A DNA stretch of 64,000 bases from Hormiphora californensis (Eukaryota; Ctenophora; Tentaculata; Cydippida; Pleurobrachiidae): the NCBI GenBank assembly GCA_020137815.1, contig CM035353.1:3116471-3180470 (forward strand), given 5' to 3'. The notes beneath the pieces are model-generated. The model ran no database searches and had not been told where the DNA came from. It saw nothing but the letters and a program-made list of their open reading frames with translations. Position 1 is the first letter of the stretch; the number at the start of each line of letters is the position of its first letter. This document shows, in pieces, positions 35,676 through 46,556 of the stretch. The translations under genes were made by a program, and so were the position numbers.

Positions 35676-38600
35676 TTCTCTCACTCTCTCTCTCTCTCTC
35701 TCTCTCCCCCTCTCTCTCTTTCTCTCTCTTTCTCACTCACTATTTAGCATGTATTTTGATACCCCCTCCAGGTTCAATCGATTTCTCTTGCCTCGTAAAG
35801 TTTGCCATTTCACTTGTTTTTTTTTGCATCACCTTCCCCATTCTCTGAGTAGTACAGGGTGTCCCACTGTCTTTGCATCACCTGCGATTTTGGGTCATGA
35901 CCGGGCTCCATTAAACTAACAAAAACTGATCGAAAAATTGGTCAAAATGGTTCTAACAAAAACCAGTGTTCTAGAGAATTGTCTGGCGAACATTTTGGTT
36001 GCAAGATTGACTTTCCAAGTCTTACCAATCGTCAGATATATCGTCGTAAAGTCAAAATTACGTGTTCATGAAATCCGACCGGGGTTCACGTTTTGAAAAA
36101 TTCACAAGTGCAAAGTTGCTCGGATCACATTGCATCCCTCATAAGAGTTGTAGGAAATTGTCTGGCGGTCATTTTGGTACCCGGGTTTTTATCCTAGCTC
36201 AATGTTTAGAATGTCTTATGACTGTCAGAACTGGAATTTTCCCAAAAGTGGTTTCAGGTATCGCATTGCATTTTGCCCTGTTATGAAGCTCATAGCTGCT
36301 TGAATAACATCTTAGTGCATGATAGGCTTGAGATAGACCACTTGCGTATCCTACACATTAACAGGGGCCTTGCCAAATCGTCATAACAACCCTGTTAAGT
36401 GTCTAGATGAAATTGAGACGATATGTGCTGATTATCATGGGATTACACACGACACCGAGCCACCTAATTAGGGGTAGTGAGCCGATACCAACTAAGACTC
36501 AGCATAGAAAAATCTTCATGTTCCTACAGTCATAACGCAACTTAAACGTAGAGCTATGGGAAAAACCATGGTATCAAGATGAACCTTAGACGATTCCAAT
36601 GAAGCTCTTGTAAATTTCAAATCATTTTACCCATTTGTTGATGACACGTGATCCCCTCAAAAATTCTGATTGAATTTCGTCTTTAGACAGTCGTAAGACA
36701 CTCTAAACATTGAGTTAGGACAAAAACCCGGGTACCAAAATGACCGCCAGACAATTTCCTACAACTCTTATGAGGGATGCAATGTGATCCGAGCAACTTT
36801 GCACTTGTGAATTTTTCAAAACGTGAACCCCGGTCGGATTTCATGAACACGTAATTTTGACTTTACGACGATATATCTGACGATTGGTAAGACTTGGAAA
36901 GTCAATCTTGCAACCAAAATGTTCGCCAGACAATTCTCTAGAACACTGGTTTTTGTTAGAACCATTTTGACCAATTTTTCGATCAGTTTTGGTTAGTTTA
37001 ATGGAGCCCGGTCATGACCCAAAATCGCAGGTGATGCAAAGACAGTGGGACACCCTGTAGTAGTAGAGATGATACTACTACTGACACGATACTATTGTTT
37101 TCTAGTTTTCTGGCACATTTTAAGTATCTAAACAACACTAATAAAACAACACAGCCACATGCATTTCCCTACAAAATAAGCACCCTTTTTTGTTGTTTTG
37201 CCTATATTTACCGCTTCATGATTTTCTTTGTAAAAGTAGTTGTAGAAGATGGGTGAAGACTTTTTAAGGTTGTCCACGTACGTCCAAAAACTCGTCGAAT
37301 CATCACTGTAGTTACCACCTTCGTTCGACTCACTGGCAAGACTTGACCTGTATGCAGGTAATTATAATATACTTGCTGGAATATATTATATAAATTCCAG
37401 GAACCGACCGAAACAAGTAAAAAACCAATCAGAACTTGTTATTTAGGTCACGTGACTGGTTATCAGCCAATCAGGGTCCAGGGACCAGTATTTCTGGATT
37501 ATGACATACTTTCTGGGGGGTATTGGTGTGGATGCCCGGCTGTCGTCTTCACTCCTCACACCCACTGCGTTACATCTCTTCTTCTCGCTATCACATACAA
37601 ACGTTCGGAACCTAGTAAAGAATTTATACTTATTTTAGTTAATTGGTTAGTTAATTGGTTAGTTAATATAATATTTTATTCTCCCCCGTCCGTAGGATGG
37701 GTACGGTTTTGTATACCTAATGCTGCAGTGGTGGTACGCCAGACACTCCAAGAAGAACTCGTTGAACTCAAAACAGTGAGGAAACTGCCGGTGAATCTGG
37801 TACACGCAGTCCAAAAACTAAAACAGTGAAACGGGGGGATTAAAAGTATCACTGCATTGGCAAGCGCAAAGGTGGCCCCATCCCATACCCCGCAAACTTT
37901 TCACGAAAAATTGGTCTGCTTGCCATAACAGCGTATAGATAGCAATTAGGAAAGGGATTAAGTAGAGATTCTTATAGTGTACCTGGAGGAAAATTGGGGA
38001 GAAGCAATCCTCTTTCTCATTTGTTTGCCTGCCGTGGTGAGAGAACCGATGACCAAATGACAGCCACTCCTTTTCAAGAAGCATGATAAAACTGAAAAAA
38101 ATAGTTGGAGAAGTTGAGAAAAAACCCCTGGGACATAATTGTAAAGGAGGGTTGTATTGGGGGGGGGGGGGGGGGCCAACGCTCATTTTTTATATATTTT
38201 TATATACTAGAGTACCCGTTTGCTGGGAACCCGTGACCTGGTAAATGGTAATTGGTAAATCATTTACTGTAACGCGCGAATTTTTCCAAAAAAGCGCTGC
38301 TTTTTTACGCCGCGCGCGGAACCTAGAATTACGAGCGCAGTGTAAAATTTTAAAATTCATTGAAAATTTCCTCGCGTTTTATGTCGCCAAAAAAAGTCGA
38401 CGAAAAACTCCAAATTCGTGAATTTAGAATTATAAGAACTCCGGTCAGTTCTCATCTTGCCAATCCGTTTTCCGGGAACCCCTGGCCAAAGGACATTAAA
38501 ATTCACATAACGACCAAGTTTCATATCGATTGGATAAGATTTTGGGTGGCTACGGTGAAAAATATCGTATTTTTGGCATTTTTAACTTTCCCGACGCGAT

Positions 38601-41515
38601 TTACGACCCTTAAACATTGAGTTACGGGAAATTGCTATCAAGTAAAATGAAGTTCAAACGATTCTCTTTCCCCACTATTGCGTTAGTTTTTTGATTTAGA
38701 GCCGTTTTCAGGGTCTTAGAAGCGTTTGAAAAATGTAAGTCTTTTTGTCGCAATGACGTCACCCCGTGACGTCACTGTTGTAAAGATCGGATCAAAAATC
38801 TGAGCCCGTACTTACACCCGCCTTGGTCCAAAGTACCAGTGTACAAATTTTCAGGGGTCTAGCTCAAAAACTGTAGGAGGAGTAGGGAGAAAACAATTAT
38901 CGGACTAACATTTTGGAAATTATTATATGGATTTTATATACCTTTTTTTTGGAAAAAAAAAACATAATTTTTTATATATACAGTCGGACCCCGATTTAAC
39001 GGCCCCCGATTTATCGGCACCCCGATTTAACGGCAGGATAAATTTCCCCCAACAATTTTTTGAAAATTTTTTTGAAAATTTTTTGAAAATTTTTTGAAAA
39101 TTTTCCAAAGGTGTTTCAACCACGTCCGAATCGTATTTCGAATCGGTGCATCTTATTGCAGGTCTTACCCGTAATTAGACGGTTCGAAACGAACAGATAT
39201 GTGATCCCCATGAGGCCAATCGAGTCGCAGTTTTGACGCTTGTTAAACTGGCCCCATGGGGATCACGTATCGGTTCGTTTCGAACCGTCTAATTAGCGAC
39301 AGGACGTGCGATAAGATGCACAGATTCGAAACACGATTCGGACGTGGTTGATATATCTTTGAAAAATTTTCATAACTATTTTTTGGAAAATTTTACAGAA
39401 TGATTGTCAATGCTTTGATCGGTGCTCCCCATGAATTTTCAGAGAAAAAGATATTTTGAAATTCGAATTCTTCCTCACCCCGCTTAAAGTGCCCCGATTC
39501 GGCATGGTATCACGTATCGGTTCGTTTCGAACCGTCTAATTAGCAGCAAGACATGCGATAAGATGCACTGATTCGATATACGATTCGGACGTAGTTGATA
39601 TACCAGTACCCTACTAAAATATAGTTCGACGCGACGCGACGCGCGATCGATGAACGATCGATAAACGATCGATATCGATCGTTTATCGATCGTTTATCGA
39701 TCGTTCATCGATCGCGCGTCGCGTCACGTCGAACTATATTTTAGTAGGGTACACGTACCTTAGAAAATTTTTATAACTTTTTTTTAAATTTTTAAAATTA
39801 TTTCATTTTTCTAACCAGAATTAATGATCATGTAATCAATACATGGACATAGCATTTACTTAGAGGTGTTTTAGTATAGTATTTTGGACAAAAATAGGGT
39901 TTTATGGGCCAAATATGCTCTACCCCGATTTAACGGACACCCCGATTTAACGGACAAAACCCTTTCCCCCGAGGGTGCCGTTAAATCGGGGTCCGACTGT
40001 ATATAAAATATATAAAAATATATAAAAATACATATGAATATATAAAAATATATAAAAATATATAAAAAATATATAAAAATATATAAAAAATTGTGCCGAA
40101 AGTGTGAAAACAGAAAGCTGTTTTTCGCCATAGCGGGATCAAATATCATTCAATTGATCTCAAACTTGGTCAGCATCTTCATCTAGATAATCCTGATGAT
40201 TTTCCGTCATCAATGTGACGTTTGTAACATCGTGACGTCGCGTCAATAACTTCATGACGTCAAAATGATTTGTTTTTTTAGTTTCGCGATCCCAACCTCT
40301 CTTCACCAGTTCTAGTACATATTCACGGATCAACATACAAAAAATGATTGAAATCACACCAAAACTGGTAGATATTATTAGGCCGGAACCTCTCTTCACC
40401 AGTTCTACTTTTGACAGTGCATAATTCACTTTTGAACACATTCTCAATTATGTAAAACAGCTATCACCCTCTCAAACACTTAAATTAACTCTATGAAACA
40501 TATTCAAGTGAACAAGATGGAAATAATCCCCTTTTTTGAAAGTAAAAGGGGTGAAAAAAGGGTTTATTTTATATATTTTTATATATTTTTATATATTATT
40601 TATATAACTTTATATATTTTTATATATTTTTATATATTTTTATATATTTTTATATATTTTTATATATATATAAAAAATTCCAAAATTAAGGAAATATATA
40701 AAAAATTCGTTGGCCCCCCCCCCCCCCCCCCCCCCCGTTTTGGTAATGAAATTCCCCCTCTGCGCTAGCTCACGGAGGGGTAATAATATCGCTTGTACGG
40801 CGGGAAAAAAATTCCTGTGTCCAAACTACAACACAGAAAGTTCTAATTTTTTGAACATACCGAGGAAATTGTCTGAGCTACCATTACATACCGGAATTTT
40901 TCGATATTTTGGCCATTAACACTGTTTTTGTTTTTGGAAAACTATGAAGATGCTGGAATTTGGCTACAAAAACCTTCAGAAATGTGCAAAATGCCATTCC
41001 AAAGGTATTAGAGGTGGATTCATTGATAACTAAGCTATAGCCGAGTCAGAAAAAATTCCACAAGATTGGAATTTTATGCCCATATAAGGAGTCATGCGAC
41101 ACACCTCTGTTGTTAAACATGTGGTGTAATCGCTACCGGTCGTTACTTTCTGTAGAATTCAGGTCCTGGTTACTATACAAACTAGTACCATACGTTTTAG
41201 ATAGGTTTTAGACAAGTTTTCGATAACTTTTTATGAGAAGGTCCCGTAAATTGTCATTTTTAGGTAGGCGGTATTGTCACCCCTATATGCAATAATAGAG
41301 GTGACTTCGTAACCAACCCCCCGTTATATTTTTATTTGATTTAACAATTTAACTAACCCTTTAGTTGTTCGATACTCCTTGTCTGATAGCAGCTGGATAA
41401 GAGAACTGATCTGTGCGGTGAAGTTAGAGCCATCCTCAAGAGCTAGCAAGACAGAAACACCAAACTTGTCCATAAGCGTAACCACGGCAACCGAAATCTC
41501 GAGAATCTTCTGTAC
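32744..41515 (-). CDS. SBF: SET-binding factor / MTMR5-MTMR13 pseudophosphatase (partial, 8 exons)
   Basis: Exons on the - strand, each with GT-AG borders: 41515-41358, 38091-37983, 37817-37717, 37347-37212, 35268-35142, 34404-34334, 34080-33997, 32876-32744 (last donor uncertain). All phases join in frame. The peptide follows SBF1/2: [20 protein letters not shown] then [13 protein letters not shown] (myotubularin active-site loop), [78 protein letters not shown]. The catalytic Cys and Arg of CX5R are both absent (LALEDGSNF), as in known SBF pseudophosphatases, which bind active myotubularins and act through a DENN Rab-GEF domain. The last exon carries GHRFEEY..LPCTIC, possibly the start of a C1 zinc domain. 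The DENN/GRAM exons and the C-terminal PH domain were not found here: either distant exons lie outside or were missed, or this is a partial gene copy. Introns hold most of the local transposons. Confidence 0.82.
32880..33728. repeat. 30-bp minisatellite in an SBF intron
   Basis: About 28 nearly identical units of GAGTGGTTTAGTCTTGAGAG TTGGGGGAGG, with a few single-base variants. The 30-bp period keeps one frame open for 288 codons (a [10 protein letters not shown] repeat on the + strand). This is a repeat artefact lying antisense in the intron between the SBF exons at 34.0 and 32.9 kb. The left edge falls within 4 bp of the splice acceptor at 32876. Confidence 0.97.
34828..34882. repeat. Terminal fragment of a pogo-like element
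   Basis: TCCCGGTAAATCAGGGTTCC..GTAAATCTGGGTCCGACTGTGTA resembles the 3' terminus (AATCGGGGTCCGACTGTA) of the elements at 38981-39999 and 60818-61679. The rest of the element is missing. Confidence 0.5.
35638..35740. repeat. (CT)n microsatellite
   Basis: CT-rich tract in the SBF intron between the exons at 37.2 and 35.3 kb. Confidence 0.95.
35855..37057. mobile_element. 1,203-bp mariner-like element with ~373-bp inverted repeats
   Basis: Termini CAGGGTGTCCCACTGTC / GACAGTGGGACACCCTG are flanked by TA. Arms 35855-36228 and 36685-37057 are near-perfect reverse complements over their whole length. The central ~455 bp has no transposase frame. CAGGGTGTCCCA is a terminus typical of mariner-family transposons. 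It lies in an SBF intron. Confidence 0.9.
37398..37496 (+). mobile_element. hAT-like MITE family A, copy 7 (3' truncated)
   Basis: Starts CAGGAACCGACCGAAACAAG and matches the family to GGGACCAGTATTTC, with an 8-9-bp internal insertion, then ends without the right terminus. It lies 50 bp upstream (in - strand sense) of the SBF exon at 37347. Confidence 0.85.
38981..39999. mobile_element. 1,019-bp pogo/Tigger-like non-autonomous element
   Basis: Termini CAGTCGGACCCCGATTTAA / TTAAATCGGGGTCCGACTG are flanked by TA (38979-38980, 40000-40001). CCCCGATTTAACGG is repeated two or three times inside each end. The interior carries GTATTTCGAATCGGTGCATC, GATCACGTATCGGTTCG and TTGATCGGTGCTCCCCATG blocks. 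No transposase. A 141-bp hairpin is nested at 39609-39749. Confidence 0.88.
39609..39749. mobile_element. 141-bp hairpin MITE nested in the pogo-like element
   Basis: Ends CCCTACTAAAATATAGTTCG / CGAACTATATTTTAGTAGGG are flanked by TA. Almost the whole element is a palindrome whose centre is built from CGATCGAT and AACGATCGAT repeats and whose shoulders are GCGACGCGACGCGCG. Confidence 0.88.
40740..41316. mobile_element. ~577-bp DNA element (family B), copy 1
   Basis: TTGGTAATGAAATTCCCCCT at the left and AGGTGACTTCGTAACCAA at the right are imperfect inverted termini. CCCCCCGT is repeated on both sides as a probable 8-bp target duplication. It aligns along its whole length to 45280-45850. Confidence 0.85.
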
Positions 41516-41535
41516 CTGTAGGAAAAGTTGCTGTA

Positions 41536-41840
41536 CAGTCGGACCCCGATTTAAAGGCCCCCAACTTAACGGCGGGATACATTTCCCCCAAAATTTTTTT
41601 GAAGTTTTAACGTTGGTCAACTTTATATTGTAGAGAGTCACGATTCGATGGGGATACCGTATCGGTTAGTTTCGCACCGATACGTGACACCGTCCGAATT
41701 GTGTTTCGAATCGATGCACTATTTCCTAAAGTATACCTTTTTCATAATTTTTTGAAAAGTTGTCAATACTTTGATCGGTTCTCTCCATGGGTGGGGAAGT
41801 ATCAAAATTTCATGGGCCCATGAACTTTGAAATTTTTCTC
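41536..41840. mobile_element. 5' part of a pogo-like element
   Basis: Begins CAGTCGGACCCCGATTTAAA after TGTA, 20 bp upstream of the SBF exon at 41515. It contains the family interior (CACGATTCGATGGGG, GTGTTTCGAATCGATGCA, TTGATCGGTTCTCTCCATG) but no right terminus. 41840-42390 to the right shows no gene. Confidence 0.75.
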
Positions 41841-42392
41841 GACCATTTTATTTGGTTATCCATTTTATTTGGCTATCCGCGTTTTTCATTCAATCGTCAG
41901 TAAATGTTTTCCAGCTGTGACCATATGCCTATATGAATAGCGGGCTTGACAGAATCCCGGCCCCGGCGAACTGCATATCATTTCTTTTCGATATAAAATC
42001 GTTTCACGTTCTATTGCCCCGAGAAATCCTGTTTGGTTTTAGATCAAGGGTAGTACCATGCAATGAAATATGATAAGATACACTTGTGTCCTGCATTTTC
42101 AATTGTGTAAATTAGCATTATAATGCCCTCTATTTGTTATTTTTATCTGTTGCTTTTACTTCTGGATGTACCAAAAAGATTGCAGTGAGGGAGAGATCAG
42201 ACTCAATTAAAACCGATATTTGAACTCTTTGTAAAACGCAAAAACTTCAGCGAAATGTAAGAATTAGTTTATTTTATACAAAAATATATTACAGTTCTTG
42301 TTAGATCTAATGTAAAAAGGTCCAACATTTTAGCCACTATAAATCTCATATAATGTCCATGGATCCCTCCGACATAATTCCACCTGCTTCCA

Positions 42393-43822
42393 TTATATTA
42401 TATATCGCCCTATTCCAGAGTACACCTGATCCTTACCTCCGGCCTCCACAACCTTCCTGACGGCCTCATCAAGTTCCTCCTCTTGGTCCTCGCTCAGCAG
42501 TCCCTTCCAGCCCCCAACCTTTCCTTTCCTAACAAAGGGTTTGGTCTTTGTATCAACTAGCCAGGAATAATTAACAGCATTATTCCCTTGCATCGTTTCA
42601 AACTTGCTCTCCTGTAACACCTTGTCCCTCAGCTCACCAGACAACTCGACACCGAGGAACTCAGCAATGCGACACAGCTCTCGCCCTGTGTCCTCAGTGA
42701 GATCCTCGTAGGTAAGGAAGAGGAATATTTGGATCTCCAGGCGTGAGCCAGCCACTCCACTACGTGATCCTCCCAAAGACCAAACTCGGTAACATCCCCC
42801 TTCCTGGCTATCTCGCTGAAGTAAGCGTGGAAGTCACCCTTGTCAACGATGTCACACCAGTAGAATTTGTTAAGGCTGTTAATGTGGTTATAGTATGAGA
42901 CGACCCAGTCCTTGGGGTTGCGGTAACAGTAAATCAGCTTCTTGCTCCGCCACTGGTCGGGTAACCAGGAGTAAAGATCATGGGTTTTGAAGACACGAGG
43001 ACTGGGCATGTTGGTTGCCACGGCAGCATCCGGGATGGCCTGTAACCATGGCACCTGTTTATCCAGCTGGGTCACTTCACCCCCGGGACACCCCACCAAA
43101 TGGTAAACCATGTTCTGCAACCATGTTGTCCCACTTTTTGAGTACGTACAAATGAGGATATCATCCTCGCGGGCATCCATTGCAGCGACCTGGTCATAGT
43201 GTTCAGGAGGGGTGAAGGGAGGGACGACGTAGTCTTTGTAGGCTGCGTGGTTGAAGTAGGAGTGCAGGGGTGTCGATACCAAACCAGGAGGACCCTCTTG
43301 ATATAATAGGTTTTATTTCGAGAATACACATTAAAGCCACGCTTGAATACGTATTTGATACGTATTAAATACGTATTCTAAGCCTAAAGGGGAGGGGGGC
43401 AAGGCCAAAAAAGCCAGATCAATCCCGGATTTCAGGGCAGATTTGACTTTTTTGGCCCTACATTTTTTGGTAAAAAAGCCAGATCAAAAAAGCCAGATCA
43501 AAAAAAGCCAAGAAATTCTCGGGGGAAAGCCAAAAAAGGCCAAAAAAGATTTCTAAAAAGCCAGATCGAAAAAGCCAGAATTTTTTGGAAAAAAAGGCCA
43601 AAAAAGCCAGATCAAAAAAAGCCAGATCAAAAAAAGCCAGATCAAAAAAAGCCAGATCAAAAAAGCCAGATCAAAGGAATTGATCCAGAGTGCTCCCATC
43701 GTTTTTATTCCCACAACTATCGCCGTTTTGACGTCCCAACCCGCTAACCATGACCAGCAATCCGTGGTAAAATCTCAAACTTTACCGCAGCATGACCTAA
43801 TTTTTATAAACTCTAGAGAGAG

Positions 43823-43866
<44 letters not shown>

Positions 43867-43977
43867 TTTTCTTTATTCTAGGCTTAGAATACGTATATTC
43901 AATATGACGTATACGTATTCACGCGTGGCTTTAATATGTATTCTCGGAATAAAACATATTATATTCTCACCAGCCAT
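42393..43977 (-). CDS. Cytosolic sulfotransferase (SULT1-like), frame-disrupted
   Basis: The main exon (from about 43296 down to 42393) encodes a typical SULT: TYSKSGTTWLQNMVYHLVG (PAPS 5'-phosphosulfate loop), PWLQ, RVFKTHDLYSWLP (catalytic-His region), YCYRNPKDWVVSYYNH (3'-phosphate-binding region), and C-terminal FVRKGKVGGWKGLLSEDQEE (RKGxxGxWK motif). The enzyme would move sulfate from PAPS to small hydroxyl or amine acceptors in the cytosol. No in-frame ATG starts this exon. An upstream 7-nt coding piece ATGGCTG (43977-43971) with donor GTGAGA joins in frame to AG|AGGGTCC at 43296, giving MAEGPPGLVSTPLHS..., an inferred start. Near 42747 the frame shifts once (EWLAHA to LEIQIFLFLTYEDL). 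This is either a sequence error or a recent inactivating change. Total length is about 300 residues, as expected for the family. Confidence 0.82.
43303..43967. mobile_element. TIR element filling the first SULT intron
   Basis: Left arm ATATAATAGGTTTTATTTCG... (43305-43388) and right arm ending ...AATAAAACATATTATAT (about 43880-43967) are ~85-bp imperfect inverted repeats that include TTAAAGCCACGC and TACGTATTCTAAGCCT. The proposed intron is 43297-43970, so the arms begin and end within about 6 bp of the two splice sites. The interior is a tandem AAAAAAGCCAGATC repeat (43400-43680), about 120 bp of unassigned DNA and a GA microsatellite (43816-43862). Confidence 0.75.
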
Positions 43978-44242
43978 AATGATCTTCTGAGAGAGAGGGG
44001 GAGTATTATGTAACAACGTTTCAACCAAGTGAATCAAACGATATTGGGCGCTAAGACGATAAAGTCTAAAGTTATAAAACATGTATGAACTCGGAACTGA
44101 CTGGGCGACATGGCACTATATCTACATTCTGCAGAATTATATTGTACAAGAGTGAGAGCATAGCACGACAGAAGTGATTAGCACACCGCCTAGTGTTGTC
44201 ATCCTTGGATAAACAATAACAATCGGCACCTCAACCAGCTCA

Positions 44243-44246
<4 letters not shown>

Positions 44247-44286
<40 letters not shown>

Positions 44287-44300
44287 TATATATATATATG
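44247..44300. repeat. (AT)n microsatellite
   Basis: Two AT tracts interrupted by CATATA. 43980-44540 has no other recognisable feature besides the upstream flank of the GPCR. Confidence 0.95.
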
Positions 44301-44544
44301 GCCTGTATCTCTGAAAGCTGTTGAATAAGAGTAACCGTTTTTTCACTAAAGTAAAGTTCAAAGTATTATGCACTTATTGCAGATATGAGTGACCATCCAA
44401 GCCGTGTGGTTGCTTTGCAATTCTCTTCTGAGAATTTTTGGTCAAACGTGCAATGAAAAAAAACATGACCATATGTATATAATGGAAACCGTTCTGTAGC
44501 TTAAGTAAACTAAACAATTAAGCTTTTTTAGCATCATACGTGTC

Positions 44545-46551
44545 ATGTATGAAGCAGGTTCACCAGTTGACTGGCTCCCACTCCTACTGATAACGATTCT
44601 TCTTCCAGCACTGGTGATTAACTCTATCCTGATCAGTGTGTACGTGGCGAATAAGAAGGTACTGAATTTGTACTGAATGGTTTGTGTTATATCAGGAGCG
44701 GAGCTGGTATGTTTTCAGTCTTATTCGGGGACGTCTAAATAGGACGTCTAAATAGGGTGATATAATATTCTTGATTCTTGGTAATTCATGCGTGTACCTA
44801 GATTTGATGTACTTTTATACGTTTTAAAACCATCATTTACTCAGTACAACAACACATTCGAATTGGCGTATCTGAACCTGGCTGTGACGGACTGTATTTT
44901 TGCTTTGGCCGGACTGATCAAAGGAGCTGGTGAGTAATCATTGCAGTGGACAATATTATACTGTGACTGTGTACACCTTTTTATTATAAAGTAAGCTATA
45001 CATAATCTGCTGTCCTAATTTGCCTCACCTCTCTCTATCTCTCTCAGGAGAAACTCTGGATTTACCAGTATGTCATGTCGAGAGGGCGCTGTTCAAGATA
45101 GCAATCCACGCCAACATGATGTCAGTTGTGCCCCTTACTGTGGACAGAGTCTTTGCAGTGTTTTTCCCCATCATGTAATGTATTTAGATATTAATTAATT
45201 TGTTTGTTGCGTGATCTGGTCCTTGTTGGGGTGATATGAGCACCGCTAGAGCCCACTAGAGTTAATGCCGTAATGCCGTTTGGTAATGAAATTCCCCCTC
45301 TGCGCTAGCTCACGGAGGGGTAATAATATCGCTCTTACATCCGGAAAAAAATTCCTGTGTCTAAACTACAAAAAAGAAAGTTCTAATTTTTTGAACATAC
45401 CGAGGAAATTGTCTGAGCTACCATTACATACCAGAATTTTTTGATATTTTGGCCATTAACACTGTTTTTGAAAAACTATGAAGATGCTGGAATTTGGCTA
45501 CAAAAAGCTTCAGGAATGTGCAAAATGCCATTCCAAATGTATTAGAGGTGAATTCATTCATAACTAAGCTATAGTCTAGTCAGAATAAATTCCACAAGAT
45601 TGGAATTTCATGACCATATATGGAAGTATGTGATACACCTTTGTTGTTAAACATGTGGTGGAATCGCTACCGGTCGCTACTTCCTGTAGAATGCAGGTCC
45701 TGGTTACTATACAAACTAGTACCATACGTTTTAGATAGGTTTTAGACAAGTTTTCGATAACTTTTCATGAGAAGGTCCTGTAAATTTTCATTTTTAGGTA
45801 GGCGGTATTGTAACCCCTATATGCAATAATAGGGGTGACTTCGTAACCAATAATGCCGTATTATATGAATGGCTTATCCTGTCCCATTTTCAGGTACAAG
45901 CAGCCCATTCACCGACGAGTCCTCATTCTCCTAATCCTCCTACCGTGGGTGCTATCCCTCCTCTCCTTCTTCTTTCTCTGCTCCTCCTCTACCACTCTCT
46001 ACGGGAATGTGTGCCGGGAACATTTCCGAGAGGAAAGCAAGCTCAAGATTCTATTTTATTGTATCTTCTTTGGTGCCCCCTTGGCCATCAACGTCTTTGC
46101 GTACACGGCCATTGTCCGCCGTTTGTTCGCCAAATCCCGGAGAACGAGTAAGATCAGCATTGTGCGACGTACCTCTTTGGATCCTGGAATGATAATGATC
46201 CGAGCGCTCATTATAAACATAACATTTACTCTCCCCTGGATACCGTATTTTGTTGTCACTGAAGGTACCAGCGCTGGTGGATATTACAGCACGAAACACG
46301 ATGTTGTCCAAGCTCTTCTCTATCTCAACTGTCTTACTGATCCCCTTCTTTATGCCTTCTCTAGCTGCTTCGTAAAATGGTTTTCCCTCTGGTTCCGAAA
46401 GCGACAACATAAATCACAGAAACCAAAGATCAGCACCAGCCCCCCACCCTCCCTGCCGAAGGATCCTGCACCGTACGATGGGGCGATTTTGGAGACCACC
46501 AAACCGCCAGTGGACAGTCGACAAACTGTTCATAATGTGACGTTGGTTTAA
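44545..46551 (+). CDS. Rhodopsin-class (class A) G-protein-coupled receptor
   Basis: Four exons with GT-AG borders: 44545-44658, 44845-44929, 45048-45174 and 45894-46551. They sum to 984 nt, giving 327 residues and matching phases (0, 1, 2). Seven membrane helices are visible: TM1 WLPLLLITILLPALVINSIL; TM2 with LNLAVTD (the conserved Asp); VCHVE as the TM3 Cys; TM3 ending DRVFAVFFPI in place of DRY; TM4 VLILLILLPWVLSLLSFF; TM5 ILFYCIFFGAPLAINVFAY; TM6 IINITFTLPWIPYFV; TM7 LLYLNCLTDPLLYAF (DPxxY variant of NPxxY). The N-terminus is very short, so an upstream exon is possible. The ligand cannot be inferred. Intron 3 contains a 571-bp transposon. The partial receptor at 63.4 kb is a paralogue. 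Confidence 0.87.
45280..45850. mobile_element. 571-bp DNA element (family B), copy 2, in GPCR intron 3
   Basis: Same termini as 40740-41316 (TTGGTAATGAAATTCCCC / GGGGTGACTTCGTAACCAA). Flanked by TAATGCCGT on both sides (45271-45279 and 45851-45859), an 8-9-bp target duplication. It ends about 40 bp before the splice acceptor at 45893. Confidence 0.9.
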
Positions 46552-46556
46552 GGGAC

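Larger units (their letters stand above)
38160..40738. mobile_element. Candidate ~2.6-kb composite element with poly-G/poly-C ends
   Basis: The left end reads an 18-20-base G run followed by CCAACG..ATTTTTTATATATTT. The right end reads AAATATATAAAAAATTCGTTGG and then a 22-base C run, so the ends are inverted copies. Long ATATATTTTTATATA tracts occur inside at 40003-40090 and, inverted, at 40560-40670. The pogo-like element 38981-39999 is nested inside. Whether the G/C runs belong to the element or are its target is unclear. It sits wholly in SBF intron 1 of this window. Confidence 0.5.
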
